This document shows, one piece after another, positions 35,367 to 44,600 of a stretch of DNA of 64,000 nucleotides. The stretch spans positions 682,001 to 746,000 of the forward strand of contig NZ_JACHHP010000002.1 in NCBI RefSeq assembly GCF_014202825.1. Reading direction: 5' to 3'. Origin of the DNA: Chiayiivirga flava. Its GTDB lineage: Bacteria; Pseudomonadota; Gammaproteobacteria; Xanthomonadales; Xanthomonadaceae. The position numbers were made by a program, and so were the translations under genes. The notes beneath the pieces were generated by a model, which was given only the letters and a program-made list of their open reading frames with translations, did no database searches and had not been told where the DNA came from. Numbering within the stretch: position 1 is the first letter of the stretch; the number at the start of each line of letters is the position of its first letter.

Positions 35367-38300
35367 TCAGTCGCTTTCGAAGCCGTCGGCAAAGATCTCC
35401 GGGCCCACGGCCAGGTCCAGGGCGTCGGACAGGGCGCTGGTGTTGCCGGCCACGTCCGTCTGCCCGGCGCGCAGCGCATGCACGCCGTCGCCGTCGAGCG
35501 ACGCCACGCAGGTCCAGTCGCCCGCGCCGTCGGCGACGGCGGTGCAGACCGGCACGCCCGCGTCGTACACCGTGACGGCGGCACCGGCTTCGGCCACACC
35601 CGTCAGCGTGGGTGTCGGCGAACCGGCGCCGTCGGCCGCGAGCGTCGGCGCGTTCGCGCTGCGATCGACCGTCAGCGCGAGCGGCGCCGACGCGGCGCTG
35701 TCGACGCCACCGACCGTCGCGACCGCGGTGATCGCGAGCGCGCCCTCGGGCAGGCTCGCCGCCACCGTCGCGCTGCCGCCGCTGCAGGCCGCGCCGCTGC
35801 CCGCCGGCACGCCGTCGGCGCGCAGCGAGATCGTGCTGCCGTCGACGCAGACCACGTCGAACTGCGCCGGATCGGCGTTGGTGATGTCGTCGTCGTCGAC
35901 GTTGCCGCTGTCGAACGCCGGCAGCAGGTCCGGTGTGCCGGGCGCGGGCGCCACGTTGCCGAGCGCGATCGCGACGCTGCGGCTGCCGAACGTGGCCACC
36001 ACGTCGTAGAGGCCGGCGGTGGCGTTCGCGACCGGCACCGGCGTCGACGCGACGCCGTTCCCGTCGGTCGGCACCTGCAGCGTGGTGACGTCGCCGGGGA
36101 ACGTGGCCGAGGCGCCGCTCGACGGTGCGGCGAACTGCACCGGCGTGCCGGCGATCGGCGCGCCCTGCGCATCGCTCACCTGCACCGTGAGCCCGCTCGC
36201 GAACGGCGTGCCGACCAGCGTGATCTGGCCGTCGCCGGCGACGATCTCGGCGTCGGCGCAGAAATCGCGCTGCGGAACGATCGTCGGGAACGGCGTGTTG
36301 TCGATGCCGGCGAAGACCAGGTTGTCCAGTTCCCAGCCGGCGGCGCCGACCGCCTCGTCCGTGCCCACGGCAAACCGCACCCGTACCGTCTGTCCGGCAT
36401 AGGTGCTGCCGAGGTCGATCGTGACCGGGCTCATCGCGGGATAGCCGGTGCTGGTGTTGACGTAGGCGCTGCGGGTTTCGATCGGGTTGTTGCTCTGATC
36501 GGTCAGCACGCCGTTGTAGGTCGGCACGGCGGACGGGCCGATGTCGATCCAGCTGGCGCCGTCGTCCGTGCTCAGCTCGACGATGCCGCCGTCCCAGTGC
36601 ACGCCGCTGCCGCTCTCGAACTGGTGGCGGTGCTGGAACGTGATCACGAACGGCGTGTCCGTCGACACCTGCAGCGGCGGCGAGACCAGCGACGAGAGAC
36701 CGGTGGAGGCGTTGTCGCGTCCGAGGAAGCGGTGCTCGCTCGGCGAGATTTCCGTGCGCTGCCAGCGGAAGGTGTCGTCGGCGGTGACTTCGAGCCGGGT
36801 CTCCCACGCCATCGCGGGGCTTTCGGCATCGTCAGTGGCGGACGATTGCGGCACCGTGTCGAAGTTCACCCGGAATTGCACGCTGGCGTTGCCCGGTGCG
36901 TCGAGCTGCGGATCGTCCCAGCTCAGGTCCAGATCGATGACGTCGATGCCGCCGGTGGGCGCGTACGCGATCGGCACCAGCGCCTGTGCCGCACCGAGCG
37001 GGCCGGAGTCCGAGACCGGCAGCACGTTGCCCTGCGGGAAGCTGACGCCGGGCGAAGACGAGGACACGGTGAGGTCGGTGGCGGCGAGCGCGCTGAATCC
37101 GGTGTTGCGCAGATGCACCGCGAGCGTGCCGGTTTCGCCGCCGTCGAGGATGCCGTCGAGATCGCAGTAGCCGGGCTGGTCGTCGAGCGTGGCGTCGCCG
37201 AAGGCCATCGCGTAGCCCTGCGTCGATGTGCTTTCGATCACGCCGATGTTGCCCGCTGCCTCGCGCCCGGGCGCCACCGCGCCGAAGCCGGCGCCGCGCT
37301 TGGCGAAGCCGGCGACGCAGATCGCGAAGTCCTCCTGGCTCTGCGCGGCGATGGCCGCCAGCACGCCGTCGCGCGCTTCGACGAACGTCGGGGCGTTCGG
37401 CGTCATCTTGTAGCCGGCGACCACGTAGCTCTTCATGCGTGCCTGGGCTTCGTCGAAGCTCAGCCGGGTCGAATCGCGCAGCAATCCGGAGTAGCACTCC
37501 CACAGCATCGAGGCCCAGACTTCGCCGGTGTTGTGCACCGACGAATTGGTGCCGGTGAACGCGCGCGGTGGCCCCACCGGCAGCGCGACGCCGTTCTGGA
37601 TGTGGCGGAAGCTCAGCGGATTGATGTTGAGATTGGTGCTGTACGGGTAGCGCCGGATGCCGTAGTAGAAGCTGTTGTTGGGCGCGAGCCGGCCGGTGGC
37701 GTAGCCGGCCACGCTGTACGCGCCGGTGTATGCGTTGGGGCCGGTTTCCGGCACCACGGTCATCAGCAGCGAATGGAAATCGCCCCAGCCCTCGCCCATG
37801 CCGCCGCCCTGCAGATTGCTCAGGCCCGCGGCGTTTCCGATCAGGCGGTTGCTGATGTAGTGGCCCCATTCGTGCGCGACGATGGCGTTGTCGATGGTGC
37901 CGTCGCGCGTCACTTCCCCGCCCACGGGGAAGACGTACATGCGCATGCGCGGACGGGCGCCGTCGGCGGGCGTGGCCATGTTGGCGTTGCTGGTGCTGGC
38001 GTAGTCCTGGCCCTGGGCGCGGATGTCGTCGCCGCCGATGCCGCCGCGGCCGAAGTTGTCGACCTGGGCGTTGCCGGCGGCTTCGTCGAAGCCGGCGTCG
38101 TAGTAGGCGTCGTGCAGCCAGTTGTTGACGTAGAACAGCTGCGTGACCGCGGCCTGGATCTGGTCGGTGTTGGTGTTCGGCGCCTGCGCCACGTTGTAGG
38201 TGCGGTCGAAGGTGCCGGGCGCGGTGGCCGCGGCGCGGATGTCGCCGACGTTGTAGTCGTCCGGCGCGGTGATGTTGGCGAAGGCGTCGACGTTGTTGCC

Positions 38301-39401
38301 GCGCGTTTCGGTGGCGCCGTCCGCCAGCCACGGGTCGTTTTCGCTGAACGGTGCGTTCTGCAGCGTGACGAGCGCGGGTGCGATGAACGGCGGCTGGGTG
38401 TTGTCCGGCGTGCCGGTCGGGTGCGGATGCCAGGTGCGCGCCACCGGTCCGTTGTACGGGCGGAAATCGCCGCCGGTTTCGGCCCACACCCGGTAGGTGA
38501 ATGCGGCCTCGGCCACCAGGTCCTTGCGGAACAGCAGGCTGCCGTCCTTGGCCGAGATCACGTGCGCCAGCCAGTGCGCGCCGGCCACGGTGTCCACCTC
38601 GCTTTCCACGTACCACGCCGGCACCAGGCCTTCGGGCATGCGGAACCACACCGGCTTGACCCGCGGCGGCTGCAGCACGCGCAGCGCATCGCCGGTCTGC
38701 GCCGGCACGGGCAGGGTGTAGCGGGTGTAGCCGCCGGCATCGGCGCGCAGGGTCTGTGCCTGCAGCGCGGCCGCCAGCGGAGCGCCGTCGAGGCCGTGGT
38801 CGTCGAGCACGCGTGCGATGGCGTCCTGCGCGTCGAGCACGAAGCCGTGCGCCGCGGTCGAGGCGTCGCGCCGGCTGCGCGTGTCGCCGAGCAGATAGCC
38901 CGACACCGCCGTGAGGCGACCGTCGGCGTCGCTGAGCAGGGTCATCGAATCGCGGAACACGTCGATGCCGTCGATGCGCTGGCGCAACCGCACCAGCTGT
39001 GCGCCGCCCGGCATGGTCTGGCGGTCGTAGGCCTCCAGCGCGTCGATCTCGGCGTCGCTCAGGCGGTACAGCGGCGCCAGCGTGCGCAGTTGGTCGCGCG
39101 CGGCGCGCACCGGATCGGCGCCGCGCGCGGACACGGCGCGTGCCGGCGACGCATCGCCCACCCACAGGAAGTTCGGCACGCCCAGGCGCTCGTCGTGGTG
39201 GCCGTGCACGTCGAGCCGGCGCAGCGCGGACGCATCGATCCGCGGCGCGGACCCCGCGGCATCGCGCGCCGCCGCGGTGCGGCTCAGCGCATCGAAGCCC
39301 TCGGTGCTTTGCGCCGACGCGGCGCCGCACAACAACGCAAGGCACGCCGCCGCGAGCCGGGCACGGACGTACGGGCCGGAGCCCCGGATGGATCGATGCA
39401 T
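35367..39401 (-). CDS. Secreted M36 (fungalysin-type) metalloprotease with C-terminal repeats and DGFES tail
   Basis: 1344 residues. Signal peptide about 1-30 (ARLAAACLALLCGAASAQS), FTP/PepSY-like propeptide to about 270, then the M36 catalytic domain with H510-E-W-G-H514 (AHEWGHYISN) and the third zinc ligand E537 in GMGEGWGDFHS. After about 750 come beta-sandwich domains (a proprotein-convertase-P/carbohydrate-type module with SPPLQVSTDTPFVITFQHRH, then Ig-like segments) and a final EIFADGFESD tail. Likely an extracellular zinc endopeptidase. Single gene between a convergent ankyrin gene and a same-strand antiporter gene. Confidence 0.93.
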   Translation of the reverse strand: MHRSIRGSGPYVRARLAAACLALLCGAASAQSTEGFDALSRTAAARDAAGSAPRIDASALRRLDVHGHHDERLGVPNFLWVGDASPARAVSARGADPVRAARDQLRTLAPLYRLSDAEIDALEAYDRQTMPGGAQLVRLRQRIDGIDVFRDSMTLLSDADGRLTAVSGYLLGDTRSRRDASTAAHGFVLDAQDAIARVLDDHGLDGAPLAAALQAQTLRADAGGYTRYTLPVPAQTGDALRVLQPPRVKPVWFRMPEGLVPAWYVESEVDTVAGAHWLAHVISAKDGSLLFRKDLVAEAAFTYRVWAETGGDFRPYNGPVARTWHPHPTGTPDNTQPPFIAPALVTLQNAPFSENDPWLADGATETRGNNVDAFANITAPDDYNVGDIRAAATAPGTFDRTYNVAQAPNTNTDQIQAAVTQLFYVNNWLHDAYYDAGFDEAAGNAQVDNFGRGGIGGDDIRAQGQDYASTSNANMATPADGARPRMRMYVFPVGGEVTRDGTIDNAIVAHEWGHYISNRLIGNAAGLSNLQGGGMGEGWGDFHSLLMTVVPETGPNAYTGAYSVAGYATGRLAPNNSFYYGIRRYPYSTNLNINPLSFRHIQNGVALPVGPPRAFTGTNSSVHNTGEVWASMLWECYSGLLRDSTRLSFDEAQARMKSYVVAGYKMTPNAPTFVEARDGVLAAIAAQSQEDFAICVAGFAKRGAGFGAVAPGREAAGNIGVIESTSTQGYAMAFGDATLDDQPGYCDLDGILDGGETGTLAVHLRNTGFSALAATDLTVSSSSPGVSFPQGNVLPVSDSGPLGAAQALVPIAYAPTGGIDVIDLDLSWDDPQLDAPGNASVQFRVNFDTVPQSSATDDAESPAMAWETRLEVTADDTFRWQRTEISPSEHRFLGRDNASTGLSSLVSPPLQVSTDTPFVITFQHRHQFESGSGVHWDGGIVELSTDDGASWIDIGPSAVPTYNGVLTDQSNNPIETRSAYVNTSTGYPAMSPVTIDLGSTYAGQTVRVRFAVGTDEAVGAAGWELDNLVFAGIDNTPFPTIVPQRDFCADAEIVAGDGQITLVGTPFASGLTVQVSDAQGAPIAGTPVQFAAPSSGASATFPGDVTTLQVPTDGNGVASTPVPVANATAGLYDVVATFGSRSVAIALGNVAPAPGTPDLLPAFDSGNVDDDDITNADPAQFDVVCVDGSTISLRADGVPAGSGAACSGGSATVAASLPEGALAITAVATVGGVDSAASAPLALTVDRSANAPTLAADGAGSPTPTLTGVAEAGAAVTVYDAGVPVCTAVADGAGDWTCVASLDGDGVHALRAGQTDVAGNTSALSDALDLAVGPEIFADGFESD

Positions 39402-39510
39402 GAAGGATGTCCCCTGGATGGCGAGTCGCCGCGGAAGGTGCCCGCGGCGCCGGCTGCCCCCGGCAGCGATCGCGATTGTGGCGGCGCGCGCCGGCAGCCG
39501 CAACGGCCGT

Positions 39511-41331
39511 TCAGGCGGTGTCGCCGCGCGGCGGGGCGGAGGCCGCCGCGGCGGAGAGCTCGTCGGCGTCGAACAGGTGTTCGAGCTCGCGCAGCGCTTC
39601 CTTGTTGGACGCGATCAACGCGGCTTCGTCGTCGTAGATCAGGTGCTGGTCGTGCAGCAGACGTTCGTCGTGTTCCTCGAAACGCTCGCGCCGCAGCCGC
39701 GCGTCTTCGGGCGACAGGCCCAGCGCGCACAGCACGCGTTCGCCCAGCTCCAGGCTGGAGTGGAAGGTTTCGCGCACCACGTTCACGTCCAGGTCCATGA
39801 GCTTGAACACGTGCTGGCGGTTGCGCGCGCGGGCGTAGATGCGCAGGTGCGGGAAACTGCGCTTGACCATCCGCGCGATGCGGATGTTGGCGTCCGGATC
39901 GTCGGTGGTGAGCACGAAGATCTCGGCGTGTTCGGCGCCGGCCGAGCGCAGCAGTTCGACGCTGGCCGGATCGCCGAAATACAGCGTGCTGCCGAAGCGA
40001 CGCGACAGGTCGACCTGTTCCGGACTGTTCTCCAGCGCCACGAACGTGATCTTCTGCGCCCGCAGCATGCGCGCCACGATCTGCCCCATGCGGCCGAAAC
40101 CGGCCACGATCACGCGCGGCGCGTCGACGCGGATGGTGTCGAACGCGCGCCGTTCGCGCGTGGACGCCTCGCGCCGACCGCCAAGCAGGCGATCCACCGC
40201 CAGCAGGCACAGCGGCGTCACCGCCATCGTCAGCGCCACGACGGCGAGCAGGCGGTCGCGCAGCGCGGCGTCGATGAGGCCTTCCTTGAACGCTTCGCCG
40301 AACACCACGAAGGCGAATTCGCCCCCCAGCCCGAGCACCGTGCCGAGCAGCAGCGCGTTGCGCGTATCCAGCCGCGCCGCGCGTCCGACGCCGACCAGCA
40401 CCAGCATCTTCAGCGCGAGCAGCCCCGCCACCCACAGCGCGACGATGCCCGGCTCGTCCATCACCCGGTCGAGGTCGATGCTCATGCCCACGGCCATGAA
40501 GAACAGGCCGAGCAGCAGGCCCTTGAACGGCTCGATGTGCGCCTCGAGCGCGTGGCGGTATTCGGAATCGGCCAGCAGCACGCCGGCGAGGAACGCGCCC
40601 AGGCCCATCGAGAGGCCGGCCTGGTCCATCAGCCACGCGTTGCCGGCCACCACCAGCAGCGCGGTCGCGGTGAACACCTCCACCATGCGCACCCGCGCCA
40701 CCCAGCGCAGCACCGGCCGCAGCAGATAGCGGCCGCCGACCACCACCGCGAGGATCACCGCAAACGCCTTGGCCAGCGCCGCGGGCGACGGTGCGGCCTG
40801 TTCCAGCGCCTTGGCTTCGCCGAGGATCGGAATCAGCGCCAGCAGCGGAATCGCGACCAGGTCCTGGAACAGCAGGATCGCGAACGCGAGCCGGCCGTAG
40901 CCGGTGGTGAGCTCCTTGCGTTCGGCCAGCAACTGCAATCCCACCGCCGTGGACGACAGCGCAAGCCCCAGCCCGATGACGAGGTTGGCCTTCCATCCCA
41001 GCCCGTACAGCAAGCCGCACACGCCCAGCAGCAGCGCCGACAGCAGCACCTGCAGCCCGCCCATGCCGAACACCTGGCGCCGCATCACCCACAGCCGCGC
41101 CGGCGACAGTTCCAGTCCGATCACGAACAGCAGCATCACAACGCCAAGCTCCGAGGCCGCGAGCACGCTGTCGGCATTGCTGACCACGCGCAGCACGTCC
41201 GGGCCCAGCACCACGCCGGCGGCGAGGTAACCGAGCACGGCGCCAAGGCCCAGGCGGCGGAACAGCGGCACCGCGATCACGGCGGCGAGCAGGAAGACCA
41301 GCGCCAGTTCGAGGGTTCCGTGGTCGCTCAT
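39511..41331 (-). CDS. Kef-type K+/monovalent cation:proton antiporter with RCK_N domain
   Basis: 606 residues. Residues about 5-375 form a CPA2 Na+/H+ exchanger-like membrane domain (LGYLAAGVVLGPDVLRV, FVIGLELSP, FLAGVLLADSEYRHALEAHI, ETFK-free FKGLLLGLFFMAVGMSID). The cytosolic part begins with a Rossmann RCK_N domain (VIVAGFGRMGQIVARML, then VALENSPEQVD, YFGDPASVELLRSAG) and ends with an acidic helical tail. Fits KefB/KefC: glutathione-adduct-regulated potassium efflux. Which of the two, and whether an ancillary KefF/G exists, cannot be told; no such gene is adjacent. Confidence 0.92.
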   Translation of the reverse strand: MSDHGTLELALVFLLAAVIAVPLFRRLGLGAVLGYLAAGVVLGPDVLRVVSNADSVLAASELGVVMLLFVIGLELSPARLWVMRRQVFGMGGLQVLLSALLLGVCGLLYGLGWKANLVIGLGLALSSTAVGLQLLAERKELTTGYGRLAFAILLFQDLVAIPLLALIPILGEAKALEQAAPSPAALAKAFAVILAVVVGGRYLLRPVLRWVARVRMVEVFTATALLVVAGNAWLMDQAGLSMGLGAFLAGVLLADSEYRHALEAHIEPFKGLLLGLFFMAVGMSIDLDRVMDEPGIVALWVAGLLALKMLVLVGVGRAARLDTRNALLLGTVLGLGGEFAFVVFGEAFKEGLIDAALRDRLLAVVALTMAVTPLCLLAVDRLLGGRREASTRERRAFDTIRVDAPRVIVAGFGRMGQIVARMLRAQKITFVALENSPEQVDLSRRFGSTLYFGDPASVELLRSAGAEHAEIFVLTTDDPDANIRIARMVKRSFPHLRIYARARNRQHVFKLMDLDVNVVRETFHSSLELGERVLCALGLSPEDARLRRERFEEHDERLLHDQHLIYDDEAALIASNKEALRELEHLFDADELSAAAASAPPRGDTA

Positions 41332-41626
41332 GGTGGCGCTCCGTGCGTTGCGTGGCTGCGGTGTCCGACCCGCAGGCCTGCGCAGGCGTTCGTGCAGCGG
41401 ATGGGTGGGGATTGTGGCAAATGCAAGGGCCGATGACGGGATCGCGCCGTCTTTGCCGGTAACCGTGAACGACGTCTCGCCGCCGAGTCGCGAACCGCGA
41501 CGTGGCGCAAGGTGCGGCGACCGCGCGGCAGGCAGCATGCGCATCGGGGCCAGCATCGCGTTAGACTGGCGATATCCACACGCCGCGCCGGGATGGCGCG
41601 CCGTTTTTTGGGGCAAGGGGCAAAAC

Positions 41627-44600
41627 ATGAAGACCGGTTTCCGCATCGTCGCGGTCCTGTTGTCGCTGTGGGCGACGCAGGCCATCGCGCAATCCACCGT
41701 GCACGAGGTGTACCTGGATCTGGATGCCGATGCGTCCACCGGCTGCAGCGTGGTCACCGATGCCGGCAGCGTCGCGGGCATGGAGCTGCGTCTGCGCGCG
41801 ACCGTCGACGGCGACCCGCCGCAGGTGCAGACGGTCACGCGCGCGCTGTGCGACGGCGCCGCCTTCGGCGCCGCGCAGGCGCAGCCGGCCGGCTACCCGG
41901 TGGGCCTGAACCTCGGCAGCGGTGGCGCCGATGTGGTCGAGTTCTCGACCGCACTCGCGGGCCTGGGCGACGGCGGCACGGTGCCGGCCGCGTTCGTGTC
42001 GAGCAACGCCGCGGGCGCCGACCTGGTGCTGACGACGGTCACGCTGCCCGGCACCGTCGAACCGCCGGGCCCGACCCCGATCGAACCCGCCGTCATTCCG
42101 GCCACCGGCTGGCTGACGCTGCTGCTGCTCGTCGGTTTGACCGTGTGGCTGGCGCGCCGGCATCCGGGCGTCGGCGGCACGCTGGTCGTGATCGTGATGA
42201 TGGGCGCGGGTGTGGCATGGGCGGCCAACTTCGTCGCCGACGGCCAGATCATCGACTGGACCGGCGAGGCGCCCGTCGCCACCGATCCGGCCAACGACGC
42301 CAGCGACGGCTCCGCGCAGATCGACATCGTGGCGGTGTTCGCGGCCACCGAGAACGCGCGCCTGCACGTGCGCATCGACGTGCGCGATCTGGAACCGACC
42401 GCCAACCAGGCGCCGACGCTCGATCCGCAGACCTTCACGCTGGCCGAGAACAGCGCCGCCGGCACGGCCGTCGGCAGCATCGCCGGCACCGACCCGGACG
42501 CGGGCCAGACGCTGACCTACGCGATCACGGGCGGCAACACCGGCAATGCGTTTGCCATCGATGCCGCCACCGGCGCGATTTCGGTGGCGAACGCCGCCGC
42601 GCTCGATTTCGAAGCCGGCGCCACCTTTGCCCTCACCGTCACCGCCACCGACGACGGCGACCCCGCGCTCAGTGCCACCGCCACGATCACCATCGACCTG
42701 GACGACGTCAACGAAGCCCCGCAGATCGACGCGCAGACCTTCGCCGTGTCGGAAAACGCGCCCGACGGCACCGCCGTCGCGGCCGTGGTGGCAAGCGATC
42801 CGGATTCGAGCGCACCGAACGCGACGCTGACGTTCGCGATCACCGGCGGCAACACCGGCGGCGCGTTCGCCATCGACGCGAACTCCGGCGCCATCACCGT
42901 GGCGAGCAGCGCCGCGGTCACGCTCGCGAACGCGCCGTTCGCGCTCGTCGTGCAGGTGTCCGACGGCGGCACGCCGTCGCTCGACGCCAGCGCCACGATC
43001 ACCATCGAGGTCACCGACCAGAACGACGCGCCGGTGTTCGACCAGGCCGCGTATGCCTTCACCGTGGCCGAGAACAGCGCGGCGGCCACCGCGGTCGGCA
43101 CGCTCTCGGCCACCGACCCGGACGCCGGCCAGACACTGACGTATGCGATCGCGAGCGGCAACGTCGGCAATACCTTCGCCGTCGACGCGGCCAGCGGCGC
43201 GATCACCGTCGCCGATCCGGCCGCGCTCGATTTCGAGACCACGCCGACCTTCGACCTCACCGTCTCGGTCACCGACAGCGGCGCACCGGCGCTGAGCGAC
43301 ACCGCGACCGTGACCGTCACGCTCACCGATGCGAACGATGCGCCGGTGGCGGACGACGCTGCCTTCACCGTGGCCGAGAATGCCGCCATCGGCACGTCCG
43401 TCGGCACCTACGCCGCGACCGATCCGGACGCCACCGCGCCGGACAACACGCTGTCCTACGCGATCACCGCCGGCAACGACGACGGCACGTTCGCGATCGA
43501 CGCGACCACCGGCGAGATCACCGTCGCCGACAACACGCTGCTCGATTTCGAAACCGTCGCGGCGTTTGCGCTGGAGATCACCGCCACCGACGGCGGCGGC
43601 CTGAGCGACACCGGCATCGCCACGATCAACGTGCTCGACGAAAACGAAGCCCCGACGCTGCCCGCCGCCACGCGCGACGTGGTCGAAGCCAGCCCGAACG
43701 GCACGCCGGTCGGCGCACCGATCGCCGGCATCGATCCGGACACTACGGCGCCGAACAACACGCTCACCTACGCGATCACCGGCGGCAACACCGACGGCGC
43801 GTTCCAGATCGATGCGGCCACCGGCCAGATCAGCGTCGCCAACTCGGCCGCGGTCACCTCCGCGACGCCGGTGTTCACGCTCAGCGTCGAGGTCACCGAC
43901 GGCGGTGGCCTCGTCGGCAGCGGCACGGTCACCGTCAACGTCACCGATGTGAACGACGCGCCGAGCTTCGTCGCCGGCCCGGACCAGACCAGCCTCGAGG
44001 ACGCCGGTCCGCTCACCGGCACGCCGGACCCGTGGGCCACGGCCATCGACGACAACGATCCGACCGTGCAGGCGCTCACCTTCATCGTCACCGCCGACAA
44101 CCCCGCGCTGTTCGCCACCCAGCCGAGCATCACGCCAACCGGCACGCTGAGCTACGAAGCCGCCCCCGACGCCAACGGCAGCACCCTCGTCACCGTGGTG
44201 TTGCAGGACGACGGCGGCACCGCGCTCGGCGGCGTCGACACCAGCGCGCCGCAGACCTTCACCATCACCGTCGGCGCGGTCAACGACGCGCCGCTGTTCA
44301 CCGCCGGTCCGAACCAGTCCGTGCTCGAGAACGCTCCGGCGCAGACCGTGCCGAACTGGGCCACGGGCGTTGCCGCCGGCCCGGCGAACGAAAGCGGACA
44401 GACCGTGGCCTTTGCCGTCACCGGCAACACCGATCCGTCGCTATTCACCGTGCAGCCCGCCGTTGCGCCCGACGGCACGCTGACCTACACGCCGGCGCCC
44501 GGCGTCATCGGCACCGCCACCATCACGCTGGAGCTCGCCGACAACGGCGGCACCGCCGACGGCGGTGTCGACACCAGCGCGCCGCAGACCTTCACCATCA

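Noticed and set aside
41332-41626. A gene in the 295-base gap before the cadherin gene
   Set aside because: No frame with start, ribosome site and plausible composition; it is best read as the divergent promoter region.
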